From Rhyacophila brunnea (taxonomy: Eukaryota; Arthropoda; Insecta; Trichoptera; Rhyacophilidae), in contig JAGYXB010000437.1 in NCBI GenBank assembly GCA_022495005.1, positions 558,001-622,000 of the forward strand: a DNA stretch of 64,000 bases, in the 5' to 3' direction. Under the pieces are notes generated by a model. It worked only from the letters and a program-made list of their open reading frames with translations, searched no databases and was not told where the DNA came from. Below are positions 11,542 to 22,850 of the stretch, piece after piece. The stretch's first letter is position 1. Each line of letters begins with the position of its first letter. The translations under genes and the position numbers were made by a program.

Positions 11542-13737
11542 TATAAGATCATTTAAATTAGGTGTTCAATCCGGAATAACTTATCTATTTTTTCCGTTAG
11601 AAGCAATAACAATAAAGATTTTATTAAATAATTGTGTGGTTGATATAATGGTGTAATGATTTTTTAATGAAAATGAAAGAAAAAATGTTTGAAAGAGGTA
11701 AGTGTCATTTTGTATTATTATTGAATATAAGCAATGACCGTTAATTTTATGGCGGTAATTCATGATAATCGTAGAGGCCTTTGAGTAATCAAAACATGAT
11801 TGATGGCTCGGTTTAAGTATCCGTAAAATAATATTATCTATTAACATATCAATATTCTTTGACATGAATGATCGATTCTGGCCTATATAATAAAGCTTGT
11901 GCATATTATGTAGGTAGATATACGAGTTAAGTTAGTACTTAAGTATACATCGGAAACATTGAATAATAATATTAGTTAGAGCTAGATTCTCGCATACGCA
12001 TACAACATTATTATAAAATAAAGGATATTTGTTTTAATAAAGTAGGTAGATAATTTGTATAAATATTTATATACTGTTAAGTAAAGAACAGACTACTTTA
12101 ATCCGTTCGAAAACCGACGTCTAAATTTCATCTCAAGTTGAAAATATTATGATATAATATACAAGTAGGTATAATATAAACTATTCAACATATTACATAC
12201 ATACTTAGGTATTTGAACATAAACCCTTTTGGATATTATTTACTCATGTAAACTCTATTATTAAGGGGGATTCTTATACCAGAAGAGGCACCTAGCGGAA
12301 AAATACGAAGCTTGCAATTTGAGACATTTTTTTGTTAATTTACAATTTCAACTGTATTAATTAATAAATAATATGTACTTATCTGAAAACATAAAAAAGA
12401 AAAATATTTTTTTTAAGTCAAAGATAAACTTGATATTAAAAAAAATTGTGAAAACAGAATTTGCAGATAATTGCAGATAAAGAGTTTGGTCAACTTTTTT
12501 GTGATGAATTTATTTTATTTTATTTTATAAGGCACCTACAAAAGATCAACATATAAAATTAAATTGCGGTATAGCATAAAGCTAATTATGATAAGTTTTA
12601 ATCTGTTTGCGGTGTCATGACGCATGTTGGATTTATATGACAAATTATATTTCGTTCGGCATGCGTCATTTGCACCCGCAACCCGCAATACGCGCATCGC
12701 CTAGCCTCACCTGAGTTAAAAAGGTATATTTCATAAAGGTAGTCGGTAGAAAACAAATTTTATATTGTTCCATATCACTGTGTGATAAAATATGATATTT
12801 CAAGTTGGCAAGTACACGACATGTTTAGAAATACGACCAAAAGGTACATGCGGGCAAGACAATGAATAATCTAATTACATGGATTAGCTTGCTAGTTATA
12901 ATCTGTGGGTTCCTGATAACTATCTAAGTATAAGGAATCAGCGGCATACATTATTGTTTGTTCTCCTGAGGCAGGGATTGGAGAATTTATGTAATATTAA
13001 TTATGCTTTCTCGTCTCCAATTTTAACGTACACCAAAACTAGCTAATTGTCCTTAAAATGAGGAAAAACTTTTCTCAAGGACTGTAATTAATAAAATAAT
13101 TAACAAGCCACAAACACTATGGTAACAAAGGCTTACATACAAATAAAACAACTAAAATATTTCGTTGGAGAAACCGTATTGTTTCATTTTATATAATATT
13201 TGGTAATTTTTTAATATTAGAGCAAATTTGTTACTGTCTTCGGGGTCCAAGCGACATCTGTAAGTAGGTATTTGGTTCTTTTTTGTTTATAGCGGTATAA
13301 AATTATTGTTTACAAAATATATAGGTTGTTGCAAAAGATAGCAGCTTCATTGTACTTAATAATATATATATTATATTTATATACTTTTTCCAGCATGTCC
13401 GATGATAAGTAGTTCATATCGACTGCATAATCTGTAAACCAGCCAACTGCACTTTTGACCAAAAATGAAATTTTTATGGAATTTTGTTAAAAAGCATGTT
13501 TTATATGCTCACACAAAAATTGAAACTCCTAAACCTATGAATAAATGCGTTTTCTTCAAACAGAACAGCTAACCGCACGTGCCAAATTTCCAATATCATA
13601 AACGGAAAAATTCACTTTTTATATACATATTTTATTTATATATAAAAAGGGAAGCTAAAATAATGTATTAATTCATATTGCAACTTATTTGTAAAAAAAA
13701 TATTTATGCAATTGTTAATTTCCGCTAGATAATTAAA
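11542..13737. other. AT-rich non-coding stretch
   Basis: No gene or element recognised. There is a short TTTTA microsatellite near 12510-12530, and a CpG-containing patch near 12600-12715 without a frame. Confidence 0.5.
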
Positions 13738-13945
13738 TTATCATGTTTTTTCTCCTTCCTGAACAATTTGCCCAAATGGAGTTAGTCGCAGTCGATATAA
13801 GCCTTTTATTTTTACGAGAAATGGATATTAGCCACATCCTCGACCTATTGAGTCCATAAATACATTTAAAAAACAATTTGTAAATTTTGCCAGATCCGGG
13901 ATTCAAACCCGGGGCCTTCGATATCATAAGCCGACGCGGTAAGTG
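13738..13945 (-). mobile_element. tRNA-derived SINE, family 1, copy 1
   Basis: On the minus strand, a tRNA-like head with GCGTCGGCTTA and the B box GGGTTTGAATCCCGG is followed by CTGGCAAAATTTACAAATTG and then GTGGCTAATATCCATTTC. The same head and body occur at 27695-27945 on the plus strand. The distal 3' part is degraded in this copy. Confidence 0.75.
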
Positions 13946-14261
13946 ATTATTTGATTTTTCGCATTTTAATTGTCCATTTGGGAAAATTTATTTACCTTTA
14001 CTTTACAAAGAGTGGTATATAATAATATGTTCAAAAAACACCCTTCAAATATTGATTCCACTTACTCGAGTTTTAATTTAGATTTTATATTATTATACCT
14101 AAATACATAGTTTTATACTTTTATAGCGCCTTAGAAATGGTATGTTTAATTAATTCAGTGGAATCCTATTTTAATGTATTTGTTTGTTATTTCTATACTT
14201 TACAATTAAACTTCGTTTTCATAAATGTCACCAAATAATAATTTGTAATTAATTATTATTC

Positions 14262-15424
14262 ATAACAAGCTGAAGTACCCGGCTTCGCACAGGGTCGCTT
14301 CGTGGTTATATATTTTATCTTAGATATTTAAAAAATAATAAGAGGTAATTATTTTTTTTATATTAAAATATCTGTGTAATACAATATGGCAATATGAAAA
14401 TAAAATTCTAATAGAAGTAAAGGTCAAATAGAAGAACACTAAATTAAAATCGAATCCAAAATATGAAAACGTTATTAATGTTATTGATATAGTAAAAAAA
14501 TATCACAATTTGATGGAACAAACTAAAAACAAACTTTTTATATTCTATAATACTAATTTAGAAACCTTCGCAGGTGTGCGCACAACAACTGACAAAAGTT
14601 TCATCGCAATCGGATGAATGGTATAGGAACGCATACGAATAGAAGAAGAAAAATATGGTTGTATCAATTTACAAACCTTTGCGGGCGTGAGAACAACACT
14701 TGATCAAAATTTCATTGCAATCGGATGAATGGTATAGGAACGCATACGAATAGAAGAAGAAGAAGATGGTTGTACTAATTCAGAAACATTCGCGGGTGTT
14801 GGCACAATTACTGACGAAAATTTTATTGCAATCGGATGAATGGAATAGGAACGTATACGAATAGAAGAATATAGAATAGAAGAAGAAGAATAAGATGGTT
14901 GTACTAATTTAGAAACCTTTACGGGTGTTACCACAACAACTGACGAAGGTTTCATTGCAATCGGATGAATGGTATAGGAACCATACGAATAAAAGAAGAT
15001 ATAATGAAGACGAAGAAGATGGTTGTACTAATTCAGAAACCTTTGCAGGTGTTACCTCAACAACTGACGAAGGTTTCATCGCAATCGGATGAATGGTATA
15101 AGAACCATACGAATAAAAGAAAATAGAATGAAGAAGAAGAAGAAGATGATAATTTTTCTAATTCAGAAACCTTCGCGGGTGTGCATACAACCACTTACCA
15201 AAATTTCATCGCAATCGGATGAATGGTATAGGAACGCATACGGGACAGACAGACAGACAAACAGAGGGACAGACATTCATTTATATATAAGATATAGCCT
15301 ATACTCTTTGCGCAAGTGCAAGCAATAAGTTGACAAAGTTTTATCGCAATCGGATGAACGGTATGGCAGCGCATAAAACACGAACAGACAAACAAATATT
15401 TATTTTTATATTATAGATTATAGC
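14262..15424 (+). mobile_element. LINE-derived or non-autonomous element with an internal repeat array
   Basis: It begins near GAAGTACCCGGCTTCGCAC, a motif common at the 5' part of a widespread arthropod repeat class. It ends with runs of ACAGACAGACAGAC and a TATA-rich tail near TTATATTATAGATTATAG, the usual 3' end of RTE-like LINEs and their derivatives. Between these ends sits the tandem array described separately. I see no reverse transcriptase frame, so this copy is non-autonomous or internally deleted. Confidence 0.6.
14555..15420 (+). repeat. Seven-unit tandem repeat, unit about 110-130 bp
   Basis: The core GCAATCGGATGAATGGTATA, or a close variant, recurs seven times at spacings of roughly 110-135 bp. 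Most units start AAACCTTYGCRGGTGT, continue AACAACTGACGAARGTTTCAT, then the core, then GGAACGCATACGAAT, and end in GAAGAAGAAGATGGTTGTACTAAT. The units have diverged by point changes and by length changes in the AGA tract. The last two units end differently, in ACAGACAG tracts. An 83-codon minus-strand frame across it is a by-product of the repeat. Confidence 0.9.
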
Positions 15425-16485
15425 TTAGCAAACATTTATTCAAATATAATGACGATATTGATAATTAATTATACACAATATGTTGAATTTTTCAATATTT
15501 TTACATCGAAGATAATTTAATTAATATATTAGTTATCCAATTAAATTTTCTTTTTGTTGTAATGATAACATAATACTCGTATAACGATATGCCGACAATA
15601 TTATTGGACCTGCAAAAATTATTAGACGAATTCTCAATTGAAAATTATTTATATTTTTTTTTCTACATTCGATTTTTTATTCAATTTTAAAGTCACATAA
15701 TACACGAAAATTGTATTTTTAACGACTTCCTCGGTAAAAATTTGGGGGCAGAATAAAACAAATACATTTCCATCCCCGCAGCGAAATAAAACCGCGATTT
15801 GAAAATGTGAAATTAAATGAAAGCACGCGCCAGTAGACAAAATAAAAATAATAATACGCATAATGTTGCCAGTGGGAAAAAATGGCGGTGACGCAGAAAC
15901 ATTTGCAATAAATAAAAAAAAACGGCGGCGAAAAGTCTAGAATCGTGAGACCGGCGACGAATGGACGCGGTACTAATCCGAGCAGGGTCGTCGCGATGCC
16001 TACCCGACTCTTCTAACCAGACGTTTCCCCTTTTTTATCTCTGTACTCTGTACACACAATAGAGATTGGGTACCCATTTTACTTCTCTATTTTATTTGTG
16101 GATATAACAAGTTTTAACAATAAAATATAGAATATGTACCAACATATATGTTAAGCCTGTCTGGAAAACATTATTATGTAATCTAAGTCTACATAATATT
16201 ATATTATAAGCACAGTGGAAATATTCGCACAAAGCTTTTACGTAAGTAGTAACTAAGTTATTTTTATAGAAGTATGAAGAAATAATATATAAAGAGATAA
16301 ATCATTATCAATCCTTATTTACGGAACTACATGATTTGTATTTAGGTACTACATCTCTCCACTAACTACTGGCCCATGTCATTTATTATTTCTCAAAACT
16401 ATGAATTAATATCCGGTCATCCTCTATGCAGTCATACTAATTCCATTTTCAAAATGACATTATAAAAATATTAATACTATGAATT
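15425..16485. other. Non-coding stretch with a CpG-rich patch
   Basis: At about 15720-16030 the sequence becomes GC- and CpG-rich (for example GGCGGTGACGCAG and GAGACCGGCGACGAATGG) without an open frame of note. The rest is AT-rich. This may be regulatory DNA. Confidence 0.4.
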
Positions 16486-16489
16486 TTCG

Positions 16490-16895
16490 ATGACTAATAA
16501 CGTGCTACCTGTGCTTTTGTATGGCAGTGAGACATGGCATATTACTAAGCTTCAAAAGTCTCGACTTTTGAGCTTTGAGAATCGATGTCTCCGCCGAATT
16601 TTAGGGGTACATTGGTACGACAACGTTATAAACACCCTAGTTTGTGAGCAGACACAGCAGCCTTCGATGATTGAGGTAATCACAAAGTACGTGGCTGGGA
16701 CATATGCTCCGGATGCCGTCAGATAGTGCACACCTTGTACCCTTGTGGCACACCCTCAAGGGTTCGGTCGTCGATCCTGCAGCTGTGCTATAAATGCGAT
16801 ATGCGCTGCAGATCTGGCATGGCGGGAGGCGCAAGAGTTGGCGATGAATCGAGGGAAGTGGCGCGAACTTATGCTGGATCGTGACAGGGTGAAAG
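16490..16895 (+). pseudogene. Non-LTR retrotransposon reverse transcriptase C-terminal relic
   Basis: The first frame reads VLPVLLYGSETW, then LLSFENRCLRRILGVHWYD, then NTLVCEQTQQPSMIEVI. These are the conserved blocks just after the reverse transcriptase catalytic domain in arthropod LINEs (VLLYGSETW, FExRCLRRILGxxWxD, RTGQPxxxEVI). Around 16700 the frame is lost. A second frame from 16745 gives PQGF, then DLAWREAQELAMNRGKWREL, matching the downstream LAWREA-ELAxDRxxWREL block. At least one frameshift and one deletion therefore separate the two parts. Related fragments lie at 31735-31990 and 35430-35466. Confidence 0.82.
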
Positions 16896-17008
16896 AAGAA
16901 AAAGAGAAGAATTCAATTAAAATCATCATTGTTATCAAATTAACATGACGCGTGTGGTGATAATTTCACAAATAATAAATCATCCTATTAACAATTTATC
17001 GTTATTTT

Positions 17009-17234
17009 ATTGTTGTTTTAATATAATAAAACGCATTTTTTTTGTAGTACTTATTCCACTTTTAATCAATAAATTAGGACCAGTTTCGTCCGCCTCAGAG
17101 GGACATTTTCAACTGTGTTGAACAACAATGTTGAAAATGTCCCTCTGAGGCGGACGAAACCAGTCCTAATTTATTGATTAAAAGTGGAATAAGTACTACA
17201 AAAAAATTGCGTTTTATTATATTAAAACAACAAT
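17009..17234. repeat. Nearly perfect long palindrome (foldback), 105-bp arms
   Basis: The left arm (17009-17113) and right arm (17130-17234) are reverse complements with about 3 mismatches in 105 bp, separated by a 16-nt spacer. The arms contain AATCAATAAATTAGGAC and CCGCCTCAGAGGGACATTTT. A single diverged copy of one arm, including CTCAGAGGGACATTTTC, occurs at about 22998-23075 inside another element. It could be a foldback MITE. The transcript would form a long hairpin. Confidence 0.92.
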
Positions 17235-18112
17235 ATAATGCAGTTCCACCATGAATTGACAGTTAACAAAATAAAAGAAATTTATCGTTAGCCGAGTAAG
17301 TTTTCGCTTGTCTTGTAACAATTTATTATAAAAACCAGTTTTTTCTGAACAGTAAAATAAATATAAAAAAGCGCTATAAAACATAACAGGATGTGCGGAA
17401 GTATCATTAATTTTCAACACATTATTCCTGAAAAGAGTTGAAAGTATCTTTTGTCAGTTCACAATGAAGCGGAATAGAATCGTCATTCATAAAAAGCTTG
17501 AATCGATAATTCCGTCTCCTTAATTTCTCATCCCTTCCGCGCGGCATCCCTTGTTGTGACAGAGGTCGCCAAAGCAATTACTCTACAGCAGCGGCTGAGT
17601 AGAGTAAGGCGGGATTCTGCCTGGGGGGTTACCAATGATTCACTGTTAGAAAACCAGACTTAGACTATGGAGACGAGGACAATTTATCGGGACATGGGTT
17701 AACGGGGACTGGTGAAAACATTTGCGCATTGTTTGAGCCTTTCAAAAAGAGCAAAACGCTGTTTATTAGCTAAATATCCACGCGGGAATTAATATAAAAG
17801 CCCGTGATAAGCAGAGGCTAATTTATTTTCGAGGTAATTTTTGACGCTACGGTAAAACACAAAATATTACCAAGTTTGTCACATATAATAATGCAAAGTC
17901 ACTACTTTTCTGGAGTGGCGAAAGGTGTTTGTTGGAAGTAGGTAGACTATGGTAAGTAACTGAAAGAAAATCCTAGTACAGACATATTATTTACAGAGCT
18001 TGAATTGAAATTTTGTTCATCTTCGGTGAAAAAGGTCTTTCAAAAAAAGTTATGGTTTACCGTTTTATAATAGATATTTCACGAAAATATTGTAAACATA
18101 GCTATAGCGTCA
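17235..18112. other. Non-coding stretch with a GC-richer patch
   Basis: Between about 17450 and 17860 the DNA is GC-richer and non-repetitive (for example CTTCCGCGCGGCATCCC) without a coding frame. It may be a regulatory element. Confidence 0.4.
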
Positions 18113-18114
18113 TA

Positions 18115-18531
18115 GCGCCTGTACACGTGTATGGATTTACTGGCAGTAATACTGCGTATTTTAAACTATTGTGATAATAACTGCTTACACGTAAAAGTGA
18201 TGACAGTCTCTCCAATTCCATTCTTCAGAAGTAAGCGAGACGCGATGTCGTTATTTTATGGTAAATATTTATGGTATTATAAAATCGGTTTACCTCAAAA
18301 TGAGTATAATTCGTTTTTTTTTCCGATAGGTTCGCCACTATTGTTCTACTGCGCAGGTGCAGATCAAAAAAATCCCTACTGTCGCATGAAAATTCAGAAG
18401 CTTCCAAACTTTTTTGATTTATGCATGCAAGCTTGCAACTGCAGCATTATACATTTTTACCCATAAATTTTCTTGTTATGGCCGCGATAATACTTACTGT
18501 CAATAGTAAATCCATGCACGTGTAAATGGGG
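18115..18531 (+). mobile_element. TA-flanked MITE, family A, copy 2
   Basis: This 417-bp copy is the best preserved. The ends GCGCCTGTACACGTGTATGG and the inverted CCATGCACGTGTAAATGGGG lie directly between TA dinucleotides (18113-18114 and 18532-18533). This fits a Tc1/mariner-like or PIF-like target preference. A 111-codon open frame inside is not kept in the other two copies, so I do not call it a gene. Confidence 0.9.
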
Positions 18532-18555
18532 TATTATTTTGGGGTTTGATTACCT

Positions 18556-20235
18556 AAAAATTATACCATTGTACCTATAGTATAGATACTATGTAGAAGT
18601 AATATATATGGTTTGATCCATGTGCTCTTATTTATATCTGTGCTATTTATGGCAATTGTTAAATGCTTGTAATTTAAACCTTCACCTTGATGAATGTTGA
18701 ATAATCGTTAAATAGCTAATTTTCATAACTGGTAGGTATTTTTTTATATATTATAATAATGTTGAAAGTTCGTGAAGTTAATGAACAAAACATTTTTTTC
18801 TCATTTATATTATTATGATTAGTGAGGTAAATATAGAAAATTAAAATATTAAGTATCATTGTACATATAAATACTAAATAGTTTGATTCATAGTTTTTGT
18901 AATGCTATTTAAGTTAAGGTCTCATTTGAATAAGAGAATTCAAATGTAAAATTAAACTTTTAAAATAGGCATCTGTGATATTAAGTTATTTGTTATTTCA
19001 AAAATAGCTTAGAAAATCTACATATAGAATAAGCCAAAACATATTCTTAGGTTGGTTAAATTGACAATAAAATGCCTTAGCAAACTTTCTGTAATTAGAA
19101 TGGAAATACATATTTTTTTTGTTAAATTCTGTAATAAATTATATTGACGAACAAAAGAATCGGATTTCGAAAGAAAGCTCATATTTTATTCAAGTTACGT
19201 TTTCGACAACTTTTACTTTTTACCTAAATTATTATTTGAATACACAGACAAATATAAAAGGAAAGAAATGGAAAGAAATAATATAAGTACTACTAAAGAT
19301 TTTTTGTGGAGAGGATTACCTTTCCATACGTCACGCACATCCCTATTTTACCTGTTTTCTTATCTTGACATACTGTTAAAAAGATTTGTTTTCATAAAAA
19401 TTATACCATTGTACCTATAGTATAGATACTATGTAGAAGTAATATATATGGTTTGATCCATGTGCTCTTATTTATATCTGTGCTATTTATGGCAATTGTT
19501 AAATGCTTGTAATTTAAACCTTCACCTTGATGAATGTTGAATAATCGTTAAATAGCTAATTTTCATAACTGGTAGGTATTTTTTTATATATTATAATAAT
19601 GTTGAAAGTTCGTGAAGTTAATGAACAAAACATTTTTTTCTCATTTATATTATTATGATTAGTGAGGTAAATATAGAAAATTAAAATATTAAGTATCATT
19701 GTACATATAAATACTAAATAGTTTGATTCATAGTTTTTGTAATGCTATTTAAGTTAAGGTCTCATTTGAATAAGAGAATTCAAATGTAAAATTAAACTTT
19801 TAAAATAGGCATCTGTGATATTAAGTTATTTGTTATTTCAAAAATAGCTTAGAAAATCTACATATAGAATAAGCCAAAACATATTCTTAGGTTGGTTAAA
19901 TTGACAATAAAATGCCTTAGCAAACTTTCTGTAATTAGAATGGAAATACATATTTTTTTTGTTAAATTCTGTAATAAATTATATTGACGAACAAAAGAAT
20001 CGGATTTCGAAAGAAAGCTCATATTTTATTCAAGTTACGTTTTCGACAACTTTTACTTTTTACCTAAATTATTATTTGAATACACAGACAAATATAAAAG
20101 GAAAGAAATGGAAAGAAATAATATAAGTACTACTAAAGATTTTTTGTGGAGAGGATTACCTTTCCATACGTCACGCACATCCCTATTTTACCTGTTTTCT
20201 TATCTTGACATACTGTTAAAAAGATTTGTTTTCAT
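18556..20235 (+). repeat. Exact tandem duplication, two units of 840 bp
   Basis: Unit 1 is 18556-19395 and unit 2 is 19396-20235. Compared line by line they are identical at every position, with one extra shared T at the junction (18555/19395). The unit is AT-rich, has no long frame, and I see no terminal repeats that would mark it as a transposon. Unit 1 starts 24 bp after the family A MITE. It is either a very recent duplication or an assembly artefact. Confidence 0.97.
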
Positions 20236-20654
20236 CCAATAACAAGTTCAATGATTTTTGTTTTAGCAAAGGTCTTGTTTTTTTATGTCAAATATATCGC
20301 ATTTTCGGCTTTGCAAAATGACAATTTGATTTGTAACATAATCTCTAAATCGTACCGAAAATAAGAATTTTCCTGCTATCAATTTCCTCGAATACGATTA
20401 TAAAATAATGCTCGTATATTGTATGAACGAAATAAACAAGTGATTAATCGCTGTAAGAGAAAAGTGAGGCAAGTGAAATTTTTTGAGAAAGTCGGGAGCG
20501 AAGTACGTTTTCATGTTAACTTGATTAAGTACCGTTCTTTAGGGAAACATCAATGATATTATGTGAAACCGTACTTTGACCCAAGTAGGTGATAATATTT
20601 TATTATTATTATGATTATGAAAAAATCTAAAGAAAAATAAAAAAAAATACACAC

Positions 20655-20762
20655 AGTTGCGTCCTAGTTGATAGAGCATCTGTCTCCGACATGGAGAGAA
20701 GACGTAGGTTGCGGATTTAATACTGCGCCTGGCAAAATATACTAAAGCTGTGATTTTGCAGA
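20655..20762 (+). mobile_element. tRNA-like SINE head
   Basis: TAGTTGATAGAGC resembles a tRNA A box. About 40 nt later GGTTGCGGATTTAATAC resembles a decayed B box, followed by CCTGGCAAAATATAC, similar to the region after the tRNA part of SINE family 1. It is a degenerate copy, and the family assignment is uncertain. Confidence 0.5.
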
Positions 20763-21506
20763 ATATTTTGAACAATCACTATTTAAATTCAATGATGCAG
20801 AGTGCCATCTCTAACGTATTAATATTTTGAATTATTATTCATTATAATTATCCATGCTAATTTCAATTAATTTTAACAGTTTCTACGATATTACATCCAT
20901 AGATAATATTTTGAACAGAATCCAACCCGCAGACCATAGATTATAGATAATACTTAGTGCCAACCGCTAAAAACAAAAAACACGCGATTTTGACATGAGA
21001 TGAAAATGTGTAGGCATGTAGAAAATACGTTCATAGACTCGCTTAGGGGTAGCCAACCTTTTACATACCATTCGCAATTTATTTTCACAGACCAGTTCAG
21101 ATGCGCCATACAACTCAAGCACCTTTTCTAAATTCTGACGTTCACGGTTGGGGTTGAAAAATAAGGATAGGGGTAGGATCTGCTTCGCTTAGGGGAGAAA
21201 AAGGAATAACTGAATCACGCAATTAAATTAATTAATTTATGCCAATTCAAAAAACACACGTTTATTGGAGCACCAATCTACAATTGTCAGAAATGATCCC
21301 TTGGACGAGAGGGTGATCGCTGTCGTGGACCCCGCTGATGGTGCTACACTCTGCTGCTCTCGTTTGGTAAAGATAACTCTGTACCACAGTTGTTGGATTT
21401 GATGAGAGAGAGAGGGGTGGAGCAAAGAGAGCTTTTGAGCGTTTGGATTTCGCTAGTGTTTCAATGTTTGGTGTTAAATTTGTTACTAAGAGCAGCAGAG
21501 AATTCT

Positions 21507-21671
21507 TTAAATTTCAGTTATTCGCGGCCTTGTTTTGCTTTTAATCAAATTCATGGATGAAAATGTTTGTTCACATCTGTATGTTGATCCAAAGCGACAT
21601 ATATAACTTTTTGCGAATTTTCTCAGCTCTGGAAAATGTTCACAAGGTAATGAACGCCAGAAATTAATTAT
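21507..21671 (-). pseudogene. hAT transposase C-terminal (dimerisation region) fragment
   Basis: The minus-strand translation includes INFWRSLPCEHFPELRKFAK, then ICRFGSTYRCEQTFSSMNLI, then KSKTRPRITEI. This follows the conserved hAT C-terminal pattern: FW, FPxLxxLAxxxL, FGSTYxCExxFSxMNxIKSKxRxRLT. That region forms the dimer interface and carries part of the catalytic fold. The frame stops at 21507 after TEI. In the opposite direction the homology ends near 21671, where LINE sequence begins. It is therefore a truncated, non-functional relic. Nuclear localisation and DNA cutting and joining are known for the family but are not possible for this piece. Confidence 0.8.
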
Positions 21672-21937
21672 GTCTCCGCTCGTTCGAGTTCCATTAGCGG
21701 GCAATCCCAGAGGATGTGCTCAAAATCTTGGTGGTCATGCCTGCAGGTACAACCCGGCCCGTCTACTATCAAGAAAAACTCGTGAAGTCTGGCGGCGAAG
21801 TTGCGATGGCTGGTGAGGAACTGGCTAATCCAGTGCGAAGGTTGGAGTCTTTTAGTTTGGTACCTGCAGAATACGTCTGGAAAAAAACGGTAAGTGTGCC
21901 GCCCCTTGGGGGAAGCGGTCCACCTCGCCTGCCATGC
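21668..21937 (-). pseudogene. Non-LTR retrotransposon C-terminal fragment (RNase H-distal / Cys-His knuckle)
   Basis: The minus strand reads AWQARWTASPKGRHTYRFFP, then QFLTSHRNFAARLHEF, then a cysteine/histidine pattern with CTC, later HILWDCP, then ELERAE. This is the tail of R1/Jockey-like LINE ORF2 proteins (WQxRWxxSxKGRxTYxFFPDV, QFLTGHGxFxxxLxxF, CxC...HxLWxCP). It is intact over about 90 codons and breaks off at ERAET where the hAT sequence resumes. The same ending is seen at 2491-2664, where the frame continues to the natural stop. The match of the two copies at DNA level (CTCCGCTCGTTCG) is clear. Confidence 0.8.
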
Positions 21938-22850
21938 CGCAAATGCGGTCGTATGACTTGAACTGAGAGCACTGAGGTGTTGAAAATATGAAGATGACGT
22001 ATTCAATTATGGCGCCTACTTCAAAAGAATAAGTAATCGCAATGATGCAATGATGCAATGCGCCACTTGTAATCATCCAATTCAGCAAGCCTGGTGCATG
22101 CGTCACAGTTTGGCCACCACTGGCTTAAAGCGTCAAATATTATTATCGCGTACTATCACGTGACGTCGAAGTAAGCTGCCGCTATGGAAAATAGTGTGTA
22201 ATGTCGTTTTTCTTGGTGTTTAAAATGTTATCAAACTGATACTCCCATCCCGTAGCACATTTTGAACCTTTAAAAGAACATTGTCAGTTTGAAAAATCTG
22301 CCTAAATCACCAGAACAACAAAGGGGTCACCTCACGCGTACCGCACTGCATTGACACCTGCATGACTCAATGAACGTTTTTCATCATTTTCTACATGCCT
22401 ACACATTAATTTTCGACTCCAAAAATACGTGTTTTCTTGCGGTTCGTACACTTTGAGTATTTTCTATAAGAATGTTGTATATTATCTATAGTCTGCAGGC
22501 TCTGTTCTGTTCAAAATATTATCTATGGATGGTAGATTAAATTTGTCGCTAATAGCATGACAGTACGCGACGTGCATCGTATTGTATTTGAAGCAATATT
22601 GTCGTTTTTCAGTGTACATTAATTGATCCAGTACAAAGATATAATAAGATGGACAAAAAAGTCTATAAGTCATACCTAGTATTTATTTCGCTATACCTTC
22701 CGGTTAAAGTATGCAAAACACTGGTAAATTGAAATATAAATTAATTGATAAAAGAGTTGTTTTACATATTATTGCAATTTACTAAATCAAAATAAAAATT
22801 GGGAATAGCGATTTTATTTTGTGTGTGTAATTGATTTAGTTGTATATAGA

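Larger units (their letters stand above)
21044..22122 (-). mobile_element. hAT transposon remnant, nested, itself interrupted by a LINE fragment
   Basis: The left end TAGGGGTAGCCAACCTTTT and the inverted right end (read inward CAGTGGTGGCCAAACTGT) match the hAT terminal motif CAGnGGTnGCCAAmCT. The minus strand encodes a hAT transposase C-terminal piece at 21507-21671. No 8-bp target duplication is visible, possibly because of decay. Confidence 0.65.
20894..22531. mobile_element. DNA element with about 140-bp terminal inverted repeats
   Basis: The outer ends 20894-21035 and about 22375-22531 are imperfect reverse complements. Both begin CATCCATAGATAATATTTTG and both contain TGTGTAGGCATGTAGAAAA and ACGTTCAT in the same order. 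The interior is filled by a separate hAT remnant (21044-22122) that sits right at the inner edge of the left arm, then about 250 bp of sequence with no frame. The superfamily is not clear. No convincing target duplication was seen. Confidence 0.75.

Noticed and set aside
11581..11904. 107-codon minus-strand open frame
   Set aside because: AT-driven composition with no motifs or splice signals. Length is within chance in a stop-poor strand.
14704..15395. Ser/Val-rich and other open frames in both strands
   Set aside because: They are produced by the tandem repeat array and its AGA tracts, and they have no conserved start or stop.
18131..18466. 111-codon plus-strand open frame
   Set aside because: It lies wholly inside MITE family A and is not open in the other two copies.
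21716..21961. 81-codon plus-strand open frame
   Set aside because: It is the antisense shadow of the LINE coding segment on the minus strand.
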